From Betaproteobacteria bacterium (GTDB lineage Bacteria; Pseudomonadota; Gammaproteobacteria; Burkholderiales; Burkholderiaceae_C), in the NCBI GenBank assembly GCA_025354965.1, contig JANXLW010000486.1, positions 1 to 13,338 on the forward strand: a DNA stretch of 13,338 bases, in the 5' to 3' direction. The notes under the pieces are model-generated. The model was not told the origin of the DNA, did no database searches, and saw nothing but the letters and a program-made list of their open reading frames with translations. The first letter of the stretch is position 1, and each line of letters opens with the position of its first letter. Positions 7,381-13,338 of the stretch are shown one piece after another. The translations under genes were made by a program, and so were the position numbers.

Positions 7381-8946
7381 GTGAGTCTATTCAAATCTGC
7401 CTCCGTTGTCTCGCTGCTGACCCTGGTGTCGCGTGTCACGGGTCTGGCACGCGAGCTGCTGATTGCGTCTACCTTTGGCGCCAACGCCTTGACTGATGCC
7501 TTCAATGTGGCGTTTCGCATCCCTAATCTGTTTCGCCGTTTTTTTGGCGAAGGCGCCTTCAGCCAGGCTTTTGTGCCGGTGTTGGCAGCCTCCAAAGCCC
7601 AGCATGGCGACGCCGCTACCAAAGTGTTGATTGACCGGGTGGCCACCGTGCTGGTGTGGGCTTTGTTGGGTCTGAGCTTCGTCGGCGTTGCTGCGGCCCC
7701 GGCGTTGGTGTGGGCCATGGCCAGTGGTTTGCAACAGAGTCCACATGGTTTTGATATGGCAGTGGTCATGACACGCTGGATGTTCCCCTACATCGCCTTC
7801 ATGTCGCTGGTGGCGCTGGCTGCCGGCGTGCTCAATACCTGGAAGCGTTTTGCGGTGCCGGCTGCGACACCAGTACTGCTCAATCTGTGCATGATTGCTG
7901 CGGCGTGGCTGGGTGCGCCATGGCTCAAGTCCTTGGGACTGGAGCCGATTTACGCGCTGGCCGGCGGCGTGCTGCTGGGTGGTGCGATGCAACTGGGCGT
8001 GCAATGGTGGGCCTTGCGAAAATTGCGACTGGATCCCCACCTTGGCTTGCGCTGGAGCACGCTTCGCGCAGCCTGGGCCGATCCCGGTACCAAAAGCATT
8101 CTTAAATTGATGGGGCCAGCCTTGTTAGGTGTCAGCGTGGCGCATATTTCAATGCTGATCAACACGCAGATTGCCTCGCACCTGACGCCCGGAAGCGTAA
8201 GCTGGATCACCTACGCCGACCGCCTGATGGAGTTCCCTACCGCCATGCTGGGTGTCGCCATGGGCGTGGTTTTAATGCCGCAACTGGCACTTGCCCGCGC
8301 CGCTGGTGATACGGCTAAATATTCAGCCATGCTGGACTGGGGGTTGCGACTGGTGCTGTTGCTGGCGCTGCCTTGCGCGGTCGCATTGATCGCTTTTGCC
8401 AGGCCGCTGGTAGCCGTTTTGTACCACTACGGTGCGATGACTGATTTTGATGTGCAAAAAATCACTTACGCTTTGATGGGTTGGGGTGTTGGTCTGATCG
8501 GGATTGTCGCCATCAAGGTGCTGGCGCCTGGTTATTACGCCAATCAGGACACCCGAACACCGGTGCGGGTGGCCATCATGGTGCTTGTCATTACGCAGTT
8601 ACTCAACATTGCGCTGGTGCCCCTGTTGGCGCACGCTGCCCTGACTTTGTCGATTGGCATCGGTGCCCTGATCAATGCGGTCTGGCTGCTGGCAGGCCTG
8701 ATTCAGCGCGGTAGCTATAAGCCCGAACCAGGTTGGGGTGTGTTTGCGCTGCAAGTGATTGCCGCCAGCGCTTTGTTGCTGGTATTTTTGATTTGGGCCA
8801 ATGGCGCTTTTGACTGGACCCAGCTTCGGAGCCAGAGCTCCAAGAGAATTTGGCTGCTAGCATCTATCCTGCTTGCCTCAACCGCAATTTATTTTACGGC
8901 TATCTGGGCCACTGGCCTGCGACTGAGGCAGTTCATTCGACGTTGA
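7381..8946 (+). CDS. murJ: Lipid II flippase MurJ (MviN)
   Basis: Moves lipid II across the inner membrane for peptidoglycan synthesis (MOP superfamily, about 14 transmembrane helices). With the GTG start at 7381 the product is 521 residues, close to E. coli MurJ (511), and the functionally important residues fall at the same numbers as in E. coli: R18 and R24 in SRVTGLARE, D39 in LTDAF, and R52 in NLFRRFFGEGAFSQAF. This is the main reason for choosing GTG 7381 over the in-frame start at 7270, whose extra 37 residues look non-coding and would cover the rpsT promoter. There is no strong ribosome-binding site; an AGGACG lies too far upstream. It is transcribed away from rpsT, probably from the shared 116-base gap, and may continue into the SirB1-family gene 42 bases downstream. 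Confidence 0.96.
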   Translation: MSLFKSASVVSLLTLVSRVTGLARELLIASTFGANALTDAFNVAFRIPNLFRRFFGEGAFSQAFVPVLAASKAQHGDAATKVLIDRVATVLVWALLGLSFVGVAAAPALVWAMASGLQQSPHGFDMAVVMTRWMFPYIAFMSLVALAAGVLNTWKRFAVPAATPVLLNLCMIAAAWLGAPWLKSLGLEPIYALAGGVLLGGAMQLGVQWWALRKLRLDPHLGLRWSTLRAAWADPGTKSILKLMGPALLGVSVAHISMLINTQIASHLTPGSVSWITYADRLMEFPTAMLGVAMGVVLMPQLALARAAGDTAKYSAMLDWGLRLVLLLALPCAVALIAFARPLVAVLYHYGAMTDFDVQKITYALMGWGVGLIGIVAIKVLAPGYYANQDTRTPVRVAIMVLVITQLLNIALVPLLAHAALTLSIGIGALINAVWLLAGLIQRGSYKPEPGWGVFALQVIAASALLLVFLIWANGAFDWTQLRSQSSKRIWLLASILLASTAIYFTAIWATGLRLRQFIRR

Positions 8947-8988
8947 AGTGAACTGGTTCGGCCAAATTGTTTCGCGAAAGGGGTTGCT

Positions 8989-9840
8989 ATGAATCTATCG
9001 CTGGATGTGCCAACCGCGCTGGAATATTTTTCTGCTTTGGTGCAATGCGACGCCGATTTCCCTCTGTTGGAGACTGCTATTAGCTTGGCGCAGGACGAGT
9101 ATCCGGAACTCGATGTGGGGCAGGTGTTGAGTGAGGTTGACCAGTTGCTGGCCCGATTGCGGCGGCGTATTCCGGCCGACGCCGGTCCACTGCAAAAGCT
9201 GCGCGCGGTCAACCAGTTTTTCTTTCGAGATTTGAAATTTTCCAGCAACGTCAACCATTATTACGACCCGGACAATAGCTATGTGAACGTCGTTTTGGGG
9301 ACCCGCCGGGCCATTCCCATTACGTTGGCGGTTCTCTGGCTTGAGTTGGCCCAAGGCTTGGGACTGTCGGCGCGCGGCGTCGGCTTTCCGGGGCATTTCA
9401 TGGTGAAGGTAAATTTACCCAAGGGTCAAGTTGTGATTGATCCGTTGGATGGACAGTCGCTGAGTCGTGAACAACTGGCCGAGCGACTGGCACCGCACCG
9501 GCAGGGCCGCGACTTGATGGATGAACACGCGGTGCCGCTTGCGCTATTTTTGCAGGTGACGCCGCCACGCGACATCATTGGGAGAATGCTGCGCAATCTG
9601 AAGGAAATTCACACCACTCAACAAGACTGGCCGAGATTGATTGCGGTACAAAGCCGACTGATCGTGTTGCTGCCGCAAGTCTGGGACGAGTATCGTGCGC
9701 GGGGTCTGGCTTATGCCGAAACAGGGCGCTCGGCACTGGCGTTGCAGGATCTGGAAACCTACCTGGCCAATGTCGACCATGGGGTGGAATGGACCGCCAC
9801 CGCCCAGCGAGCGGCTGAATTGAAACGAGCCACCAGTTAA
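8989..9840 (+). CDS. SirB1-family transglutaminase-like/TPR protein
   Basis: A 283-residue soluble protein of the SirB1 (YchA) family. The central region holds the family signature: NSYVNVVLGTRRAIPITLAV (roughly residues 95-114), GVGFPGHFMVKV (130-141) and VVIDPLDGQ (149-157). The last third (about 190-283) is helical and TPR-like, including an EYRARGLAYAETGRSALALQ repeat. The fold is that of a transglutaminase core, but the only cysteine is C20, outside the core, so the classical Cys-His-Asp triad is incomplete although His (PGHF) and Asp (IDP) remain. The biochemical role of SirB1 proteins is poorly defined and I assign none. AAAGGGG stands 5 bases before the ATG. It follows murJ by 42 bases on the same strand and may be cotranscribed. 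Confidence 0.88.
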   Translation: MNLSLDVPTALEYFSALVQCDADFPLLETAISLAQDEYPELDVGQVLSEVDQLLARLRRRIPADAGPLQKLRAVNQFFFRDLKFSSNVNHYYDPDNSYVNVVLGTRRAIPITLAVLWLELAQGLGLSARGVGFPGHFMVKVNLPKGQVVIDPLDGQSLSREQLAERLAPHRQGRDLMDEHAVPLALFLQVTPPRDIIGRMLRNLKEIHTTQQDWPRLIAVQSRLIVLLPQVWDEYRARGLAYAETGRSALALQDLETYLANVDHGVEWTATAQRAAELKRATS

Positions 9841-9860
9841 GTTTCAGGGTGTAAATAACT

Positions 9861-9890
9861 TTGACATGAAACTCGGTGTCCGGATACATT
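9861..9890 (+). promoter_or_regulatory. Sigma-70-type promoter candidate for the PA2779-PA2778 operon
   Basis: TTGACA (9861-9866, perfect -35) and TACATT (9885-9890, 4 of 6 to the -10 consensus) with an 18-base spacer, in the 109-base gap after the SirB1-family stop. The -10 ends 59 bases before the ATG at 9950. Suggests the exported pair has its own promoter. Confidence 0.45.
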
Positions 9891-9949
9891 CGGAGGTCGC
9901 GATCAGTTTTGACCTAGACTCGTCACGTCACCATTTAACGAGAGAATCC

Positions 9950-10336
9950 ATGAAAAGCTTTAAACAACTCATTTCTTCCTGCCTGATTGTCTGCATAACA
10001 ACTGCTGGTTTTCCAATGACGGCGCAGGCCAGCATCATTGCTACCGATGAAATCACGTCGCCTGCGGCTACCTCCAACCGGGACCGCGTCAACGCTTTTC
10101 TGGCCCGTGAGGATGTGAGTCAGGCGATGCTGGGCCAGGGCGTCAGTGCGCTGGCGGCAACTGAGCGCGTCAAGGCCATGTCGGATGTGGAAGTGGCGCA
10201 ACTGGCCGGCCGCATCGACCAAGCGCCTGCTGGCGGCGAGGTTTTGGGCATCCTGTTCACCATCTTCATCGTTTTGCTGGTCACTGACATTCTGGGTTTC
10301 ACCAAGGTATTTCCATTCACACGATCGGTGCGATGA
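9950..10336 (+). CDS. PA2779-family small exported/membrane protein
   Basis: A 128-residue protein of the PA2779 family (named after a Pseudomonas aeruginosa gene; function unknown). Visible parts are a Sec signal peptide at residues 1-27 with a likely cut after AQA, a soluble segment around 42-95 with the recognisable RDRVNAFLARED and ALAATERVKAMSDVEVAQLA, and a C-terminal hydrophobic helix at about 97-115 followed by a short basic tail. The mature protein is therefore probably anchored in the inner membrane with its soluble domain in the periplasm. The ATG at 9950 is chosen because it gives the signal peptide and has GAGAG just upstream; the frame is open to 9866 but that extension overlaps the promoter candidate. 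Its stop overlaps the next gene's start as ATGA, matching the usual pairing with a PA2778-family peptidase. Confidence 0.85.
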   Translation: MKSFKQLISSCLIVCITTAGFPMTAQASIIATDEITSPAATSNRDRVNAFLAREDVSQAMLGQGVSALAATERVKAMSDVEVAQLAGRIDQAPAGGEVLGILFTIFIVLLVTDILGFTKVFPFTRSVR

Positions 10337-11286
10337 GCGGTTTTCTGACTTGTCTTCGAGCCCCCGTTTTGACGGGGGTTTTTGTTTTGGTCGTACAGCT
10401 GCTTGGTGGCTGTACGACACCTCAAATGGTGACGCTCGGCGATCACTGGCCGAGTGATCTGGCGAGCACCGTTGAGTTGGGCAGCGTTCCCTTTTTTCCG
10501 CAGGAAGATTTTGAGTGTGGTCCTGCGGCGCTGGCCATGGTCGCCGCTGCAGCTGGAGTCAAAGTACTGCCTGAAGCGCTGGTCGAGCAGGTGTATTTGC
10601 CAGCGCGCAAAGGTTCGCTACAAGTTGAAATGATGACTGCCGGTCGACGCCAGGGCCTGCTGGCCTACCCCTTGCGCCCCCGCCTGGAAGACTTGTTGCG
10701 GGAAGTTGCTGCCGGTCACCCGGTGCTGGTATTTCAGAACCTGGCATTCTCGTTTTACCCGGTATGGCATTACGCGGTGGTGATCGGATTTGACCGCCAG
10801 CACAACACCCTGTTGCTGCGCTCCGGGCGCACAGAACGACTGGAAATGTCGATTTTCACATTTGAGAGAACCTGGGCCCGCGGGCAGTACTGGTCCATGC
10901 TTGCTCTGGCGCCGGGTCGCCTGCCGGCCACCGCTGAACCTGAGGTTTACGCGGTGGCCACGGCGGCGCTGGAACGCGTCAATCCGCGCGCCGCTCAGAG
11001 CGCCTATGCAGCGGCCTTGCGGCAGTGGCCGGACGAGCGTGCGGCACTGCTGGGTGCTGGGAACACTGCCTATGCCTTGGGCCAATCGGCCGCTGCCATT
11101 GACGCCTACCAGACTGCGGTGAGTCGGCACCCTGACTTTGCAGAAGCCTGGAACAACCTGGCGCAGGTGTTGCTGGAGCAGGGCAGGCGCAATGAAGCGT
11201 CGCAGGCGATTGCAAAAGCTGTTGCCCTTGGCGGCATGCGCTTGCCGCGCTACCAGGAACTTCAACTTTTAATTGATCAAAATTAG
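10333..11286 (+). CDS. PA2778-family cysteine peptidase-like lipoprotein (C39 fold + TPR)
   Basis: A 317-residue predicted lipoprotein: signal peptide 1-26 with lipobox LGG ahead of C27, a C39-like papain-fold domain (about 50-190) and a TPR region (about 200-305). The C39-type catalytic residues are visible: Q57 and C62 in FFPQEDFECGPAALAM, and H146 in VWHYAVVIGFD. The segment IFTFERTWARGQYWSMLALA (about 174-193) is typical of the PA2778 family. The TPRs include AAAIDAYQTAVSRHPDFAEA and the following repeat. It should sit on the periplasmic face of a membrane; the substrate is unknown and could be its PA2779-family partner or a secreted peptide. The ATG overlaps the upstream stop (ATGA). Unusually, the signal-peptide codons contain an intrinsic-terminator-like hairpin and a second perfect hairpin. 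Confidence 0.9.
   Translation: MSGFLTCLRAPVLTGVFVLVVQLLGGCTTPQMVTLGDHWPSDLASTVELGSVPFFPQEDFECGPAALAMVAAAAGVKVLPEALVEQVYLPARKGSLQVEMMTAGRRQGLLAYPLRPRLEDLLREVAAGHPVLVFQNLAFSFYPVWHYAVVIGFDRQHNTLLLRSGRTERLEMSIFTFERTWARGQYWSMLALAPGRLPATAEPEVYAVATAALERVNPRAAQSAYAAALRQWPDERAALLGAGNTAYALGQSAAAIDAYQTAVSRHPDFAEAWNNLAQVLLEQGRRNEASQAIAKAVALGGMRLPRYQELQLLIDQN
10361..10388 (+). terminator. Intrinsic terminator inside the signal-peptide codons of the PA2778-family gene
   Basis: CCCCCGT (10361-10367), loop TTTG, ACGGGGG (10372-10378) form a perfect 7-bp, mostly GC stem, followed at once by TTTTTGTTTT. This has every hallmark of a Rho-independent terminator and lies 24 bases after the PA2779-family stop, in the same direction. 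It also encodes about residues 10-18 of the downstream lipoprotein, so it would limit transcription of that gene unless translating ribosomes open it. Confidence 0.75.
10390..10418 (+). other. Second perfect hairpin in the PA2778-family signal-peptide codons
   Basis: GTCGTACAG (10390-10398) is exactly complementary to CTGTACGAC (10410-10418), with an 11-base loop. It covers codons 20-29, the lipobox region, and begins right after the T-tract of the terminator-like hairpin. There is no T-run after it. It could be a regulatory RNA fold or an mRNA structure with no function of its own. Confidence 0.5.
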
Positions 11287-11310
11287 CCTGCACGCAGTCG
11301 AAGTTGAAGT
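11259..11310. other. Inverted repeat between convergent PA2778-family and MFS genes
   Basis: ACTTCAACTT (11259-11268) and AAGTTGAAGT (11301-11310) are perfect 10-base inverted repeats around 32 bases that include the PA2778-family stop codon. The position suits a shared 3' end for the convergent genes, but the stem is AT-rich, the loop long and no T-tract follows. Confidence 0.25.
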
Positions 11311-11318
11311 ACCTTCAG

Positions 11319-12527
11319 CTACCGCATTAAATTTGATTGGCGAATTTTTTGGACCGGCTTCAACGCCAGCATACCAAGCGCCGCAACACTGAAGCCGATG
11401 CCCGCCAAAAAAGTGAAAGAGGCACCCAGTCGATCCCATAGCAGGCCGGCAACGGCACTGGCGACCAGCATGGCCAAACCGCTCATGAGGTTGAAGAAGC
11501 CGTAGGCAGTACCACGAAGATTTTCCGGCGCAGTGTCAGCCACCATGGTGGCCAGCAAACCTTGTGTCATCGCCATGTGCAGGCCCCACAATGCTATGCC
11601 GACCCAGATCCAGCCGCCCTGGTTGCTGTAGGCCAGCAAGGCATCAGCGCCAATCAACAGCAGCAGGCCCCAAGCCAGCAACGTGCTGTGGCGTACCCGG
11701 TCTGCCAGTTTGCCAAACGGATAGGCGCCCGCTGCATAGATCAGGCTCATACCAATGACCACCAAGGGCGTCCAGGCCAGACCCAGACCTCCTTGTTGTG
11801 CGCGCAGCACCAGGAAAGCCTCGCTAAAGCGTGCCAATGTGAAGACGGCTCCGATAGCCACAACCCACCAGTAGCGTGGGCTCAACCGAAGCAGATTCTC
11901 ACGGCTGATGGGGTTGACGCGCGCCGCGCCAACCGGGCGGTCCGGTTCGCGCACACCGAAAATCAGTAGCGCTACACACAAGAATGCCGGCAGCGTGGCA
12001 AACCAGAACACGGCCCGAAAATTGTTGGTCCAGGTGATCATGAGCCCCATCGCAAGCAACGGGCCGACAATGGCACCCACAGAATCGAGTGCCTGGCGCA
12101 AGCCGAAGGCGGCACCGCGCAGCTCGGGAGGCGTGATATCGGCCACCAGCGCATCGCGTGGAGCACCCCGAATGCCCTTGCCCACACGGTCAATCAAACG
12201 GGCACCCAGAATCAGACTTGAACTGGTGGCCAACGCAAACAAGGGTTTCGAGAACGCACCCAGGCTGTAGCCGAAAACTGCCAGCGGTTTGCGTTGGCCC
12301 CAGTAGTCGCTCAGGACACCGGAGAATACTTTGACGATCAGCGCCGTGGCTTCGGCTGCGCCTTCAATCAGGCCGACCACAAATACACTGGCGCCCAGTG
12401 TGGTAACTAGGTAAACCGGCAACAGGCTGTGAATCATCTCGGATGAGATGTCCATCAGCATGCTGACAAAGCCCAGGGCCCAGACGCCTGCCGGGAGCGG
12501 CCGCATGGACTGGAGTTTGGTGGACAC
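11319..12527 (-). CDS. MFS (major facilitator superfamily) transporter
   Basis: A 402-residue inner-membrane protein with about 12 transmembrane helices. MFS features are the loop-2/3 motif GVLSDYWGQRKPLAVFGY (motif A-like), the conserved LIDRVGKGIRGAPRDALVAD segment, and in the second half FGKLADRVRHS, the equivalent motif A copy. The start of the first helix, SMLMDISSEMIHSLLPVYLV, is typical of a widespread proteobacterial MFS group of undetermined substrate; drug or metabolite efflux is possible but not shown. The frame is open to 12656, but that would run into purM. I chose GTG 12527, 13 bases after the purM stop, with a weak GAGAAG upstream; ATG 12506 is the alternative. Close spacing on the same strand suggests cotranscription with purM. 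Confidence 0.85.
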   Translation of the reverse strand: MSTKLQSMRPLPAGVWALGFVSMLMDISSEMIHSLLPVYLVTTLGASVFVVGLIEGAAEATALIVKVFSGVLSDYWGQRKPLAVFGYSLGAFSKPLFALATSSSLILGARLIDRVGKGIRGAPRDALVADITPPELRGAAFGLRQALDSVGAIVGPLLAMGLMITWTNNFRAVFWFATLPAFLCVALLIFGVREPDRPVGAARVNPISRENLLRLSPRYWWVVAIGAVFTLARFSEAFLVLRAQQGGLGLAWTPLVVIGMSLIYAAGAYPFGKLADRVRHSTLLAWGLLLLIGADALLAYSNQGGWIWVGIALWGLHMAMTQGLLATMVADTAPENLRGTAYGFFNLMSGLAMLVASAVAGLLWDRLGASFTFLAGIGFSVAALGMLALKPVQKIRQSNLMR

Positions 12528-12540
12528 TCTGGTCGACTTC

Positions 12541-13338
12541 TCAGACCACAAGCACAGGAGCGTCCAGCCCGCGTTGGATGATGACACCAATCTCGTACAC
12601 CCGCTCGCCAGCGTTGCGCAGGGTGGCAGCGCAGGCCGCACCGTGGGCGGCGTCAATCACCAGCACCATGCCGATGCCGTTGTTGAAAGTGCGGTTCATC
12701 TCGAAGTCATCGATACCCGCCGTGCTTTGCAGCCAGGCAAACAACTCAGTTTGTGGCCAGCTGCCTTTTACCAACTGCGCGCAAGTGCCTTCGGGCAGGA
12801 CACGTGGAATGTTCTCCAGCAGTCCGCCGCCAGTGATATGGGCCAGTGCCTTGATGGGATGTAGGGCGAGGGCGGTCAGAACATTTTTCACGTACAAACG
12901 GGTTGGCGCCATGATGGCTTGTTTGAACGGTTGGCCATCCAGCGTGGTGGGGCGCCTGTCACCAGCACGCTCAATGCACTTGCGCACCAGGCTGAAACCA
13001 TTGGAATGCACGCCGCTGGAGGCCAGGCCCAACACGACGTCGCCCGGTTTCACATTGGCGCCGCTCAGTATTTTTGTTTTTTCGACGGCACCTACACAAA
13101 AACCGGCCAGGTCGTATTCACCAGTGGGATACATGCCGGGCATCTCGGCGGTTTCGCCACCAATCAAGGCACAACCCGACAGCTCACAGCCGCGGGCAAT
13201 GCCGCCCACTACTGCGGTCGCAATGTCCACGTCGAGCTTGCCGCAAGCAAAGTAGTCGAGAAAAAACAGGGGTTCAGCGCCCTGCACCAGCACGTCATTC
13301 ACACTCATGGCCACCAGATCAATGCCGACGCTGTCGTG
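12541..13338 (-). CDS. purM: Phosphoribosylformylglycinamidine cyclo-ligase (AIR synthetase), 5' end outside the window
   Basis: ATP-dependent conversion of FGAM to AIR, the fifth step of de novo purine synthesis (cytoplasmic dimer). The visible 265 residues are the central and C-terminal parts of a protein normally near 345 residues; the N-terminal ~80 residues, including the glycine-rich nucleotide loop, lie beyond the right edge. Landmarks in order are HDSVGIDLVAMSVNDVLVQG at the edge, PLFFLDYFACGKL, GGETAEMPGMYPTGEYDLAG, LASSGVHSNGFSLVR, HITGGGLLENIPRVLP and FNNGIGMVLVI near the C-terminus. The ATG at 13314 is internal, because the homologous sequence continues upstream of it without a stop. 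The TGA at 12543-12541 is followed 13 bases later by the MFS gene. Nothing is damaged in the visible part. Confidence 0.97.
   Translation of the reverse strand, partial: HDSVGIDLVAMSVNDVLVQGAEPLFFLDYFACGKLDVDIATAVVGGIARGCELSGCALIGGETAEMPGMYPTGEYDLAGFCVGAVEKTKILSGANVKPGDVVLGLASSGVHSNGFSLVRKCIERAGDRRPTTLDGQPFKQAIMAPTRLYVKNVLTALALHPIKALAHITGGGLLENIPRVLPEGTCAQLVKGSWPQTELFAWLQSTAGIDDFEMNRTFNNGIGMVLVIDAAHGAACAATLRNAGERVYEIGVIIQRGLDAPVLVV

Noticed and set aside
7387..8040. Minus-strand open frame of 217 codons inside murJ.
   Set aside because: His/Gln/Arg-rich translation typical of an antisense frame of GC-rich coding DNA; murJ is certain here.
12578..13255. Plus-strand open frame of 225 codons opposite purM.
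   Set aside because: Shadow of purM; Pro/Ser/Thr-rich product without domain signature.
13315..13338. Treating the ATG at 13314 as the purM start.
   Set aside because: The conserved sequence HDSVGIDLVA continues upstream to the window edge, so the gene is cut by the window, not shortened.

Overview
The window looks like an ordinary chromosomal segment of a betaproteobacterium, most likely a member of the Comamonadaceae (Rhodoferax/Polaromonas-like). I base this on the protein signatures (a 100-residue bS20, the class A ornithine carbamoyltransferase, MurJ) and on the order purM / argF-argD-rpsT / murJ / SirB1-family gene. The assignment comes from recognition, not from a database search. No insertion sequence, phage gene, CRISPR array, tRNA or rRNA is visible, and no gene-free stretch exceeds 300 bases.

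Layout. (1) Bases 1-235, minus: the N-terminal part of a luciferase-like flavin monooxygenase that runs off the left edge. (2) 391-4558, plus: a compact catabolic-looking operon of TRAP small permease, TRAP large permease, a group A FAD monooxygenase and an M19 (renal dipeptidase)-family metallohydrolase. The first three are joined by ATGA overlaps. No TRAP substrate-binding protein (DctP/TAXI) is present here. (3) 4581-7264, minus: rpsT, then a structured 3' UTR with an intrinsic terminator, then argD and argF overlapping at TGATG. (4) 7381-9840, plus: murJ (lipid II flippase), divergent from rpsT, followed by a SirB1-family transglutaminase-like/TPR protein. (5) 9950-11286, plus: a two-gene exported module, a PA2779-family small membrane protein coupled by ATGA to a PA2778-family lipoprotein with a C39-like cysteine peptidase domain and TPRs. 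(6) 11319-13338, minus: purM (5' end outside the window) followed closely by an MFS transporter.

Functionally, argD and argF give two steps of arginine synthesis, purM one step of purine synthesis, rpsT and murJ translation and cell-wall export. The TRAP/monooxygenase/M19 operon plausibly imports and processes an unidentified organic acid or amide. The PA2779/PA2778 pair is an envelope module of unknown role.

The most unusual signals are: a near-perfect intrinsic terminator (10361-10388) followed by a second perfect hairpin, both inside the lipoprotein signal-peptide codons of the PA2778-family gene just after the PA2779 stop; a multi-hairpin rpsT 3' UTR that can fold as a three-way junction before its terminator; an M19-family enzyme with HxC in place of the usual metal-binding HxD; and a SirB1-family protein with no cysteine in its transglutaminase-like core.
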